Below are positions 26,816 through 34,992 of a stretch of DNA of 64,000 nt, in pieces; the first letter of the stretch is position 1, and each line of letters opens with the position of its first letter. Made by a program: the position numbers and the translations under genes. Origin of the DNA: LVI-A0039 sp033105485 (GTDB lineage Bacteria; Bacillota_I; Bacilli_A; UBA3375). The notes under the pieces were generated by a model. The model saw nothing but the letters and a program-made list of their open reading frames with translations. It was not told the DNA's origin and did no database searches. The stretch is from positions 186,001-250,000 of the forward strand of contig CP136956.1 of the NCBI GenBank assembly GCA_033105485.1, given 5' to 3'.

Positions 26816-26817
26816 AA

Positions 26818-27339
26818 ATGAGCATTTTAAATATAGAATTTAAAAAACGTGATTTAACTACTGCAACATTAAAGGATTTTGATGCTAAGTATTATTTAAT
26901 CGTTAATACAGCATCTAAGTGTGGACTTACTCCACAGTTTGAAGGGTTAGAAGCTGTCCATCAAAAGTATAAGGATAATGGTCTTGTAACTATTGGATTC
27001 CCATGTGGTCAATTTTTAGATCAAGAACTTGCGACTGCTGATGATGCTAATCAGTTTTGTAAACTAAATTATGGAGTTACTTTTGACCTTATGGATAAAG
27101 TTGAAGTTAATGGTGATAATACTACTCCTTTATTCGCTGCATTAAAAGCTGCTACAAGCGATGAAGATGCTGATGAAGGTAATGAAGCTTTCGCAAAGTA
27201 TTTCGAACCAAAACATGAAAGTGATATTAAATGGAACTTCACTAAATTTTTAGTAGATAAAGAAGGAAATGTCATTAAACGCTTTGGACCTAATGGAACT
27301 CCAGACAAAATCTCTAAATACTTAGAAACATTAATATAA
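26818..27339 (+). CDS. Glutathione-peroxidase-family (thiol peroxidase) protein
   Basis: 173 residues. Reduces peroxides with thiols, probably via thioredoxin in a Gram-positive. Peroxidatic Cys in VNTASKCGLTPQFEGLE (residue ~38, Cys not selenocysteine), then TIGFPCGQFLDQE, where the usual Asn of FPCNQFG is Gly, and the C-terminal WNFTKFLVDKEGNVIKRF with the catalytic Trp and Asn. Single plus-strand gene, divergent from the pyr operon, with a shared bidirectional terminator downstream. Confidence 0.92.
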   Translation: MSILNIEFKKRDLTTATLKDFDAKYYLIVNTASKCGLTPQFEGLEAVHQKYKDNGLVTIGFPCGQFLDQELATADDANQFCKLNYGVTFDLMDKVEVNGDNTTPLFAALKAATSDEDADEGNEAFAKYFEPKHESDIKWNFTKFLVDKEGNVIKRFGPNGTPDKISKYLETLI

Positions 27340-27344
27340 AAAAG

Positions 27345-27376
27345 ATAACCGTAAGGCATTTGCCTTGCGGTTATTT
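27345..27376. terminator. Bidirectional terminator
   Basis: ATAACCGtaAGGCA / TGCCTTGCGGTTAT hairpin with T-run on the plus strand and A-run before it, serving the converging peroxidase and CPBP genes. Confidence 0.8.
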
Positions 27377-28159
27377 TTATAATTGACTTACAACAAATAC
27401 AAATATAATCGATCCAATATTGTTTATCATATGTAACGCAAGCGGATATATAATATTCTTTTCTCTAATATAGACATAGTTATAAATAACTGACATTGGT
27501 AAGTACATTAAGATTAAGTGTAGTGCTGTAATTGGTGATAGTAATAATTGACTAAGTCCAATATGAATAAAAGTAAAGATTAAAGAACCAATTATAATTT
27601 GTACATATGGATTAAACTTATTTAATAAATGATTAATAAGTCCATACCTAAATATAAACTCTTCAATTATTGGTGCTAATATAATTACTGTCAGCAAGAT
27701 ATAAACATTTGGATTGTTTAATAATACAGTATTAATCATACTTTGATTATCACCTACTGCCGTAATATCAGTTCCGGTAAGAAATAAAATGATATAAACA
27801 AAGATTATTAATCCAATCATTACTGTTACATATGATCCTATTTTTAGGATATGACTTTTGAAGTTGGTTTTAAACTGTTTAACTTTGTTACTTAATTTCT
27901 TTCGGAAAATTATTGCAATCATTACTGCTTCAAATAAATAAACCGCAAACATCATTTTATAAATTAAAGAGTAATACATTACATTTATAATTTGTGTTTG
28001 TTGATTATCAATTAGTAAACTAATTATATCTTCGATTGTAAGTACATTAATATAAATATTTACTGATAACGTAATTAAATAGGTTATAATAAATGAATTT
28101 ATGAAAAACAAACTAACATAAATTAGGCCTAGTCCATATCTTGTTTTTGATTTACTCAT
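27377..28159 (-). CDS. CPBP-family intramembrane metalloprotease
   Basis: 260 residues with about seven to eight membrane segments. CPBP/Abi motifs in order: IIEEFIFRYGLINHL (EExxxR, near residue 165), FTFIHIG (FxxxH) and ALHMINNIGS (HxxxN). Bacterial members process or protect against peptides such as bacteriocins; exact substrate unknown. Overlaps the end of the 5'-nucleotidase-like gene by 8 bases. Confidence 0.9.
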   Translation of the reverse strand: MSKSKTRYGLGLIYVSLFFINSFIITYLITLSVNIYINVLTIEDIISLLIDNQQTQIINVMYYSLIYKMMFAVYLFEAVMIAIIFRKKLSNKVKQFKTNFKSHILKIGSYVTVMIGLIIFVYIILFLTGTDITAVGDNQSMINTVLLNNPNVYILLTVIILAPIIEEFIFRYGLINHLLNKFNPYVQIIIGSLIFTFIHIGLSQLLLSPITALHLILMYLPMSVIYNYVYIREKNIIYPLALHMINNIGSIIFVFVVSQL

Positions 28160-29516
28160 AAGATGTTACCATTTGATTATTTGGATAATCAAAATTTGGC
28201 TCAAGCTTACTTATGTAGTTACCTAAAACCTCGATATCAAGTCCAGCATTATATTTGATTAATTCACCACTTCTTAAGTGTGGGAATAATTCATGCTCAT
28301 ATAAGTAATCTACAGTAACAAATTTATAAATACGGTCATCTTCGATTGGTGTTGATTCATCAAGGTAGTAGAATTTGTATTCTTCTACTGTTTTATTAAG
28401 TTTTAAGTTTGTTGTTTGGATTTCGACAGTGCGCAAACTTAAAGCTGCCTTTAAGTTACTACCACTTATTGAGCTAACAATTAACTTTTTACCAAATGGT
28501 AATACATTATATAAATCACGTTTCGTAATCTTTCCTTTAGTAACACTCTGTCTAATACCTCGTGAGTTAATGAAGGCGAAATCTACATCGTAACCAAGTT
28601 CATTAACATGAGTTAAATAACTATCACAAACAAGTGACCCTAAATTAGTTGATTGCTTAGTTGTCATTTCACGACGCCCATCTAAATCAGATATAGTAGT
28701 TCCATATAGCTTAGTTCCTAATTCAAGTACATCAGATAGTCTTGAATCAATAAGTGCCTGTAGTTGTTCATCAACTTGTGAATAATTGTTTAAGTTTACT
28801 AACTTATAATCAATTACACTCATCTTTCCATCTGTATAATCAATTGTTAAGTGTCCTAAGTTTTTGGCAAAACACCCTGTTTGTACTATTAAGCTTTGTC
28901 CTACATAGTGTGGTCCTTCTAATTCTGTATGACTATGAGCACCGATGATAATATCAACACCGATATTCATTTCAGCAAGCTTAACATCACGTTCAAACCC
29001 TTGGTGGTTTAAAGCAACAATAATGTCTGCACCTGCTTCTTTAAGTTTATTAACTATCTCACTATAATGATCTGGTTTAACAAAATCAAAACCAGGAGCT
29101 CCTTCTAGTATTTGCTCGATATAAGGTAGGATTAAACTAAAGAATCCAATTTTAACACCGTCACGTTCGATGATATAAGTGTCCTTATAATCACTAAGTT
29201 GGTTTTGATTATCAATCATATTCGATAGTACATATTGACTATTAACACGATTCATATGTGATTTAAGGAATTCGTATCCTAAGTCAAAGTCATGATTACC
29301 AACTGTAACTACATCATAGTTTAAATAGTTAGCAATTTCACTTTCGATACTTCCTTTAAGATATTCAAATTGAAACTCTCCTGTAATCATATCTCCTGCA
29401 TCTACTAATAAAGTATTTTGGTTAGCAGTTCTAATTTGATTAATATAATTACTTGCTTTAGGAAGATTTTCAACATTAGAATGAATATCATTTGTATGTA
29501 ATATATCTATTCTCAT
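28152..29516 (-). CDS. 5'-nucleotidase / UshA-like metallophosphatase, cytoplasmic form
   Basis: 454 residues: N-terminal calcineurin-like domain (HTNDIHSN, DAGDMITGEF, GNHDFDLGYEF, VALNHQG, GAHSHTELEG) and C-terminal 5'-nucleotidase substrate domain (about 290-454). No signal peptide, as in B. subtilis YunD-type proteins. Hydrolyses nucleotides or related phosphoesters. TATAAT near 29534-29540 and the terminator at 29578-29595 suggest its own transcript with the CPBP gene. Confidence 0.85.
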   Translation of the reverse strand: MRIDILHTNDIHSNVENLPKASNYINQIRTANQNTLLVDAGDMITGEFQFEYLKGSIESEIANYLNYDVVTVGNHDFDLGYEFLKSHMNRVNSQYVLSNMIDNQNQLSDYKDTYIIERDGVKIGFFSLILPYIEQILEGAPGFDFVKPDHYSEIVNKLKEAGADIIVALNHQGFERDVKLAEMNIGVDIIIGAHSHTELEGPHYVGQSLIVQTGCFAKNLGHLTIDYTDGKMSVIDYKLVNLNNYSQVDEQLQALIDSRLSDVLELGTKLYGTTISDLDGRREMTTKQSTNLGSLVCDSYLTHVNELGYDVDFAFINSRGIRQSVTKGKITKRDLYNVLPFGKKLIVSSISGSNLKAALSLRTVEIQTTNLKLNKTVEEYKFYYLDESTPIEDDRIYKFVTVDYLYEHELFPHLRSGELIKYNAGLDIEVLGNYISKLEPNFDYPNNQMVTSYE

Positions 29517-29577
29517 AATTTTCCTTTCAGTTTATTATACCACTAATTTGCTATCTTTTACTATAAGTAGATTAAAA

Positions 29578-29595
29578 ACTAGTCCGAAGACTAGT
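29578..29595 (-). terminator. Terminator after LD-carboxypeptidase gene
   Basis: ACTAGTC-TTCG-GACTAGT, a perfect 7-bp stem with UUCG tetraloop followed by TTTTT on the reverse strand. It closes the lysine-riboswitch operon. Confidence 0.85.
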
Positions 29596-30406
29596 CTTTA
29601 TAATATATTCCATTTTCATCTATACATAAATCAGTATATAAACTTATGTAATCACTATCATCGATATGACCTAAATTTAAATTATATAATACTGGAATAT
29701 CAAGAGGTACTAAGTACGTTTCAAATAATGTTTGTAATTCAATATCAGTAGCACAATTTTTAAAGTTTCCTAATAGGATTCCTTGCACTTGATTCAGTAC
29801 ACCGGTATCACGGAGTTGAGCAAACATTCGATCTAATTTATCAATCGGTTCATCTACTTCTTCTAGCAATAGTAACTTGTTATTAAAATCTGGTTCATAA
29901 AATGTTCCTAGTGAATCGGTTACTAACATCATATTACCACCAACTACTTGTCCACTTAAGTTTCCTTTAACTAGCCAAGTTGCTGGTTTATCAAATATTA
30001 CATTTGTATTAGATAATGCATTAGCAAACTTTGCTATTCTAGATTCTGATGTTAACTCAAACGCCATTGGACCATGTATCGTTTTAATATTAGATACTGT
30101 AGGTAACCAATTAATTAGTGCTGTTAAATCCGAGTACCCGACAAAGGTTTTAGGACTACTACTAATTTCAATAGCTTTAAGAGCTGCCATTAATCGAGTT
30201 AAACCGCTTCCACCTCGCATTGCAACAATTACTTCACTATCATTATTTAAACTTGTTTTAATGTTAGAAACTTTATCATCATCTGTTGACTTAGCTTGGT
30301 AACAAAGAGCTGAAACATTAAAAGTATGTTCTTCTAATTTGGTTTCTAATAACTGGTTATTAAAATCTTGACTATTATTACTTGTAACAATAATATCTAT
30401 ATTCAT
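29591..30406 (-). CDS. LD-carboxypeptidase-like protein (S66 family)
   Basis: 271 residues from ATG 30406 (GGGAG site). S66 serine peptidases (LdcA/MccF) remove the terminal D-Ala from murein tetrapeptides or cleave acyl-nucleotide antibiotics. Family features: IVAMRGGSGLTRLMAAL near residue 67, FVGYSDLTALINWL near 93 (Ser nucleophile region), KLLLLEEVDEPIDKLDRMF near 190 and LNLGHIDD near 250 with the catalytic Glu and His. Third gene of the lysine-riboswitch operon, pointing to recycling of DAP-containing peptides. Confidence 0.85.
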   Translation of the reverse strand: MNIDIIVTSNNSQDFNNQLLETKLEEHTFNVSALCYQAKSTDDDKVSNIKTSLNNDSEVIVAMRGGSGLTRLMAALKAIEISSSPKTFVGYSDLTALINWLPTVSNIKTIHGPMAFELTSESRIAKFANALSNTNVIFDKPATWLVKGNLSGQVVGGNMMLVTDSLGTFYEPDFNNKLLLLEEVDEPIDKLDRMFAQLRDTGVLNQVQGILLGNFKNCATDIELQTLFETYLVPLDIPVLYNLNLGHIDDSDYISLYTDLCIDENGIYYKD

Positions 30407-30407
30407 C

Positions 30408-31541
30408 TTATCTCCCGTATTGCATACAATTCTCAATTTGAATTAATGCTCCGACTAATAGCGCTTCTTCATCAAAGTCAAAAGTACTACTATGAGCATT
30501 TCGGTAATCGCCTTTTAACTTTGAACCAACATTATAAAATGCACCAGGTACTTGCTCTACATAATAGGCAAAATCTTCCAGTCCTAAACTCGGTTTTACT
30601 TCGCGTGCAGTATATCCTAGTTTTGCAGCGTTTTGTAATACATAATCAACACAAGCACTATTGTTTACGAGCGGCGGATAACTAGGCATATAATCAACTT
30701 TAACCTCGCAATTCATCGCCTCACCAATTAACTCAGCTTGTTTAATAAACTGGGCTACTGATGTTTGTCTAACTTCTGGATTTAAATTACGAATCGTTCC
30801 ACGCATTACTGTTTGACCACAAATCGTATTTGGTGTTCCAGGGCCACTTATTGATCCAATTGTAATTACTGTTGAATCTAAAGGATCTACTGTTCTTGAA
30901 ACAATTGATTGAGCCGCTTGAATAATGTTCGCACTACACACAATACTATCAATACCCATATGTGGATAAGCACCATGAGCTTGTTTACCAGTTACAGTAA
31001 CATCGACTTCATCTCCACCGGCATTCATTTGTCCGTAAATATACCCAATTTCACCAACTTCTAAATCATTTTCTAAATGTAATCCATAAATAGCTGTAAT
31101 TCCATCTAAGTAACCAGCTTTGCAAATTTCTTCTGCTCCACCATCATTTTCTTCATCGCATTGGAATATAAAACGAATATTAACTTTTAACTTTTCGATG
31201 TTCTCTGATAAGTACTTCATAACCCCTAATTGAATTGCTGTGTGTCCATCATGTCCACAAGCATGCATAAGGCCTTCATTTACACTTGCATATTCACACT
31301 CATTTTCTTCTTGAAGTGCTAGTGCATCAATATCTGCACGTAATGCTATTGTTTCAAAACTTGCATCAATAATTAGATCGCAAATTGTTGAAGTATTGAT
31401 TGTTTGGTATTCAAATCCACATTTAACAATATTATTAATTATATACTTTTGAGTATTGTACTCATTATGTCCAATTTCTGGATTCATATGTAAATATCGA
31501 CGATGAGCTATCATCTCTTTTAATAATTCTGATCTGTTCAT
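30408..31541 (-). CDS. M20-family amidohydrolase / aminoacylase
   Basis: 377 residues. Zinc or Mn ligands in ACGHDGHTA (near 95), CDEENDGGAEE (near 130), GLHLEND (near 155) and NAHSSTFDFDEEAL (near 350). Close to N-acetyl-amino acid, hippurate and N-acetyl-diaminopimelate deacetylases (AmhX/DapL-like). Start overlaps the binding-protein stop as TAATG. Control by a lysine riboswitch favours a DAP- or lysine-yielding substrate. Confidence 0.88.
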   Translation of the reverse strand: MNRSELLKEMIAHRRYLHMNPEIGHNEYNTQKYIINNIVKCGFEYQTINTSTICDLIIDASFETIALRADIDALALQEENECEYASVNEGLMHACGHDGHTAIQLGVMKYLSENIEKLKVNIRFIFQCDEENDGGAEEICKAGYLDGITAIYGLHLENDLEVGEIGYIYGQMNAGGDEVDVTVTGKQAHGAYPHMGIDSIVCSANIIQAAQSIVSRTVDPLDSTVITIGSISGPGTPNTICGQTVMRGTIRNLNPEVRQTSVAQFIKQAELIGEAMNCEVKVDYMPSYPPLVNNSACVDYVLQNAAKLGYTAREVKPSLGLEDFAYYVEQVPGAFYNVGSKLKGDYRNAHSSTFDFDEEALLVGALIQIENCMQYGR

Positions 31542-33160
31542 TATTCTCCTTGGTAAGTTATGTATTCGTGTGAGATAGAGTTAAAACTATCAAACGGCAT
31601 TGTGTAACCATCTGTAATTACATATGGTGAGTTAAGTTGGAAGAATGGAATTGCTACTCCATCGTCTACAATCATTTTCTCAAGCTGTGCAAACTCTTCA
31701 AACCTCGTATCTGTATCAGTTTCTACAACTGCTTTGTTATATAATTCGTCATATTCTGGATTGTTATAACCTGCATAATTTTGAGAACCGATTTGACTTG
31801 ACTGCCATAAACTTAAATAAGTTGATGGGTCTGCATAATCTGGACCCCAAGATTGTAAGTACATATCAAATGCTCCAGATTTTTTAGATGCTAAGAATTG
31901 TTCGAATGGTTGAACAGTTAGCTCAATGTTAATACCGAAGTTTTGTAAGTAACTACTTTGCACTACTTCAGCAAATTTAGAGTTACCTGTTGCATCTGCA
32001 CTTGCTAATAATTCAATTGAAATATCTGAACGGTCACTAATCCCTGCTTCTTCCATATATTTATCAAAATATTCATTTGCTTTATCTGGGTCATATGTAA
32101 TTAAACTATCGCTAGAATAATCGTGATAATCAACACCACCATAACTTGAAGTTGTTAAATCTGCGGGAATAATATATTCAATTGGTTTATTAATGTCTCC
32201 GTATACACCTTCGGTAATTGTTTGACGATCAAATCCATACGCTAAAGCCATTCTTAAATCTTTATTACTTGTAACTGCACTGTCTGCTGCATTTAAAACA
32301 GCATAATAGCTATAAGATGTCATTTTATCATTAACTTGACCTTCTTCAATTCCTAATGCGTAATCTTCAGGTGTTGTAATTTCCCCGTAGTCTGCTTCTC
32401 CATTTAAGAACGCGTTATATCTTGAAGAACTATCTTCATTTAAACGGAAATCGATTTTTTCTAATTGAACATTATCGCTATTAATGTATAATGGATTTTT
32501 CTCTAAAGTAATAATATACTCTGGATCATATTCACTTACATAATAAGCCCCGTTATACCAAGTTGTTTCTGCAGTTAGCCCGTAGTCTTCACCATACTCG
32601 CTAATTGCTTCTGTTGGTTGTGGAACGAATGAACCGAATGCTAACATACTTTCAAAGTATGGTGCTACGTAATCTAATGTAATTGTAAAAGTATAATCAT
32701 CTACTAAATCAACTGCTAATGTATCTGGCGTTGCATCCCCACTAATAATTTCATTTGCTCCATCAATTACTTCAAAAATATATGAGAATATTGATGCTTC
32801 TGTTGGGTCAACCATTCTTTTATAACCATTAACGTAATCTTGTGCTGTTACTGGAGCCATTTGCTCTCCGTTGTTATTTACCCAATATACATCATCGCGT
32901 AGATGAATTGTATATGTTAACTGGTCATCACTAACATCGATGCTCTCAGCGTTCCCAAGTACTAAATCACCATCTTGATTGATTTGATTTGGTCCCAAAT
33001 AAATATCTGCGAATAATTGGAACGTTTGACTATATGATGCATCAACTGGATCCATTGTTTCTACTGCCTGATTTACTAAATAAGTAAAACTTGATGCCTC
33101 ACTAGAACATCCTGATAAAATTAATACTAAACTAAAAATTGCTATAAAAATCCTTTTCAT
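31541..33160 (-). CDS. Oligopeptide-binding lipoprotein under lysine control
   Basis: 539 residues with lipoprotein signal (FSLVLILSGCSSEA) and SBP class 5 domain (ETMDPVDASYSQTFQLFADI; WVNNNGEQMAPVTAQDYVNGY). A paralogue of the OppA at 43639 (many shared blocks, such as NEDSSSRYNAFLNGE and SYLQNFGINIELTVQPFEQF). There are no permease genes in this operon, so it probably feeds the OppBCDF transporter at 39-43 kb. Its lysine riboswitch suggests DAP-containing muropeptides or lysine-rich peptides as ligand. Confidence 0.9.
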   Translation of the reverse strand: MKRIFIAIFSLVLILSGCSSEASSFTYLVNQAVETMDPVDASYSQTFQLFADIYLGPNQINQDGDLVLGNAESIDVSDDQLTYTIHLRDDVYWVNNNGEQMAPVTAQDYVNGYKRMVDPTEASIFSYIFEVIDGANEIISGDATPDTLAVDLVDDYTFTITLDYVAPYFESMLAFGSFVPQPTEAISEYGEDYGLTAETTWYNGAYYVSEYDPEYIITLEKNPLYINSDNVQLEKIDFRLNEDSSSRYNAFLNGEADYGEITTPEDYALGIEEGQVNDKMTSYSYYAVLNAADSAVTSNKDLRMALAYGFDRQTITEGVYGDINKPIEYIIPADLTTSSYGGVDYHDYSSDSLITYDPDKANEYFDKYMEEAGISDRSDISIELLASADATGNSKFAEVVQSSYLQNFGINIELTVQPFEQFLASKKSGAFDMYLQSWGPDYADPSTYLSLWQSSQIGSQNYAGYNNPEYDELYNKAVVETDTDTRFEEFAQLEKMIVDDGVAIPFFQLNSPYVITDGYTMPFDSFNSISHEYITYQGE

Positions 33161-33196
33161 ACTCTCTCCTCTGTTTAAATATTAAATATAAATAAA

Positions 33197-33228
33197 GACA
33201 CCTAAAGTTGCGTATACAACTAGGTGCC
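33197..33228 (-). terminator. Second leader hairpin before the peptide-binding gene
   Basis: AGGCACCTAGTTG / CAACTTTAGGTGTC stem with a following U-rich stretch (CUUUAUUUAUAUUU), downstream of the riboswitch terminator. It may be a tandem terminator or a stabilising hairpin. Confidence 0.5.
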
Positions 33229-33242
33229 TTTCTAATTAAAGA

Positions 33243-33450
33243 AATAGCACCTCCAGCTAGAAGGTGCTATTAACAAATGAATGTTAATAAATAGCACCTC
33301 CATAAAACTGGGAGTATGATAGATATTATCTAACACACCAATAAATTACTTACCACATAACTTATTTCGGCTTCGTACCCTTTCAAATTAAATCATCGTC
33401 TTGGTAGACTCATTAATTTTACTGTTGTTTGAAGCAACCTCTATTTATAT
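33243..33450 (-). promoter_or_regulatory. Lysine riboswitch (L box) with terminator/antiterminator
   Basis: The reverse strand shows L-box landmarks: AAATAGAGGTTGC (33434-33446) pairing with GCTATTT (33288-33294) as P1; CAGTA; GAAAGGG...GCCGAAAT (33364-33384); and TGGAGGTGCTATTT at the 3' end, as in B. subtilis lysC. Downstream, AGGTGCTATT can pair either with TGTTAATAGCACCT (antiterminator, 33262-33299) or, via the second copy, form the terminator AATAGCACCT / AGGTGCTATT (33243-33271). Lysine would turn off the OppA-M20-S66 operon. Confidence 0.87.
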
Positions 33451-33458
33451 TTGATAAG

Positions 33459-33487
33459 AGTATAGCACTTAATACTACTGTTGTCAA
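33459..33487 (-). promoter_or_regulatory. Promoter of the lysine-riboswitch operon
   Basis: TTGACA (33482-33487), 17-base spacer, TATACT (33459-33464) on the reverse strand; the transcript would start a few bases before the aptamer. Confidence 0.85.
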
Positions 33488-33523
33488 TTAATTACTTTAC
33501 ATTTTTTTTTACACAAAAGAAAA

Positions 33524-33545
33524 GACATAGGATTTACCTATGCCT
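33524..33545 (-). terminator. Terminator of the beta-glucoside operon
   Basis: GGCATAGG / CCTATGTC hairpin followed by TTTTC on the reverse strand, just after the GH1 stop. Confidence 0.75.
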
Positions 33546-33552
33546 TAAATTA

Positions 33553-34989
33553 TTATAGTTCTTGTCCATTTGTTGCGATTACATTTTTATACCAATAGAA
33601 ACTATCTTTAGGATAACGTTTTAAACTTCCGTTTCCTAAATCATCCATATCAACATAAATGAATCCATAACGTTTTTTCATTTCACCTGTTCCTGCACTT
33701 ACTAAGTCAATGCATCCCCACATTGTATATCCAATTAGGTCTACACCATCTTCATTAATTGCTATATCCATTTGTTCAATATGTTTACGTAAATAATCAA
33801 TACGATAATCATCATGAACAGTTTCATCTTCAAATACATCATTGAATCCTAAACCATTTTCAACAATCATTAATGGAATTTGATATCTACCATAAATATC
33901 ATTCATATAGTAACGTAAACCTTGAGGATCAATTTGCCATCCCCATTCATTAGCTTCTAAGTGTGGATTCTTAAGTCCCATTGCTAAGTTTCCACCAGTA
34001 GTTGCAAATTCTGGATTTTCGCTCTTACAACTTGTTGAGTAGTAACTAAATGAATAGAAATCAACTGTTCCTGCTTTTAGTAATTCTAAATCTCCATCTT
34101 CAATACTAAATTCGATACCTGCACGTTCAAAGTACTTTTTAGCAAAACTTGGGTACTCTCCACGTACATGGACATCACCACATAAGTAAGTCATCATCTT
34201 CTTAGCTTGTTGCGTTAAGATTACATCATCTGGATGACAAGTACGAGGATAAGATACCATTCCTGCTAACATACAACCAATTTTATTTTCTGGATTAATC
34301 TCATGCCCTAAGATAACCGCTTTACTACTAGCAATAAACATATGGTGTAATGCTTGATAGTTAAGACTCATGTCATGGTCTTTAGCTCCACCGAATTTCA
34401 TTTCATAATCACGTGGTTTTCCAGCGTGCATGTTATAACCAAATGGCATTGTCATGAAGTTGATTTCATTGAATGTTAACCAATAAGTTACTAAATCTTT
34501 ATATTCAGTAAATAGAACTTCACAATAACGGATAAAATGATCAATCATTTCACGACTATCCCAGCTACCAATTGTTTCATATAAGTTATACGGATTTTCG
34601 AAGTGGTTAATTGTTACTAATGGCTCAATGTTATGTTTTTTACATTCTTCAAATACGCTTCGGTAATATTCAACACCTTCTTTATTTGGTTCTAACTCAT
34701 CTCCATTTGGAAATAAACGTGACCAAGAAATACTCATGCGATAAACACAAAATCCCATTTCTGCGAACATTGCAATATCTTCTTTATAATGGGTATACAT
34801 ATCAATTGCTTGATGACTTGGATAATAATTATCGTCCGTTAACTCTGTAGTAAATCTTCTTGGAACTGTATGTGATCCATTTGTTACGTGGTCTGAATTA
34901 GATGGACCACGTCCACCTTGATCCCATCCACCTTCTGCTTGGTTGGCTGCTGTTGCACCACCCCATAAGAACTCTTTTGGAAATGCCAT
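33553..34989 (-). CDS. bglA: 6-phospho-beta-glucosidase, GH1
   Basis: 478 residues. Cleaves phosphorylated beta-glucosides brought in by the adjacent PTS permease. GH1 features: N-terminal FPKEFLWGGATAANQAEGGW, acid/base WLTFNEINF near residue 180, nucleophile PLMIVENGLGFND near 378. The C-terminal NGSLKRYPKDSFYWYKNVI contains the Ser/Lys/Tyr typical of the phosphate-binding loop of phospho-glucosidases. Four bases after the PTS gene. Confidence 0.94.
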   Translation of the reverse strand: MAFPKEFLWGGATAANQAEGGWDQGGRGPSNSDHVTNGSHTVPRRFTTELTDDNYYPSHQAIDMYTHYKEDIAMFAEMGFCVYRMSISWSRLFPNGDELEPNKEGVEYYRSVFEECKKHNIEPLVTINHFENPYNLYETIGSWDSREMIDHFIRYCEVLFTEYKDLVTYWLTFNEINFMTMPFGYNMHAGKPRDYEMKFGGAKDHDMSLNYQALHHMFIASSKAVILGHEINPENKIGCMLAGMVSYPRTCHPDDVILTQQAKKMMTYLCGDVHVRGEYPSFAKKYFERAGIEFSIEDGDLELLKAGTVDFYSFSYYSTSCKSENPEFATTGGNLAMGLKNPHLEANEWGWQIDPQGLRYYMNDIYGRYQIPLMIVENGLGFNDVFEDETVHDDYRIDYLRKHIEQMDIAINEDGVDLIGYTMWGCIDLVSAGTGEMKKRYGFIYVDMDDLGNGSLKRYPKDSFYWYKNVIATNGQEL

Positions 34990-34992
34990 AAT

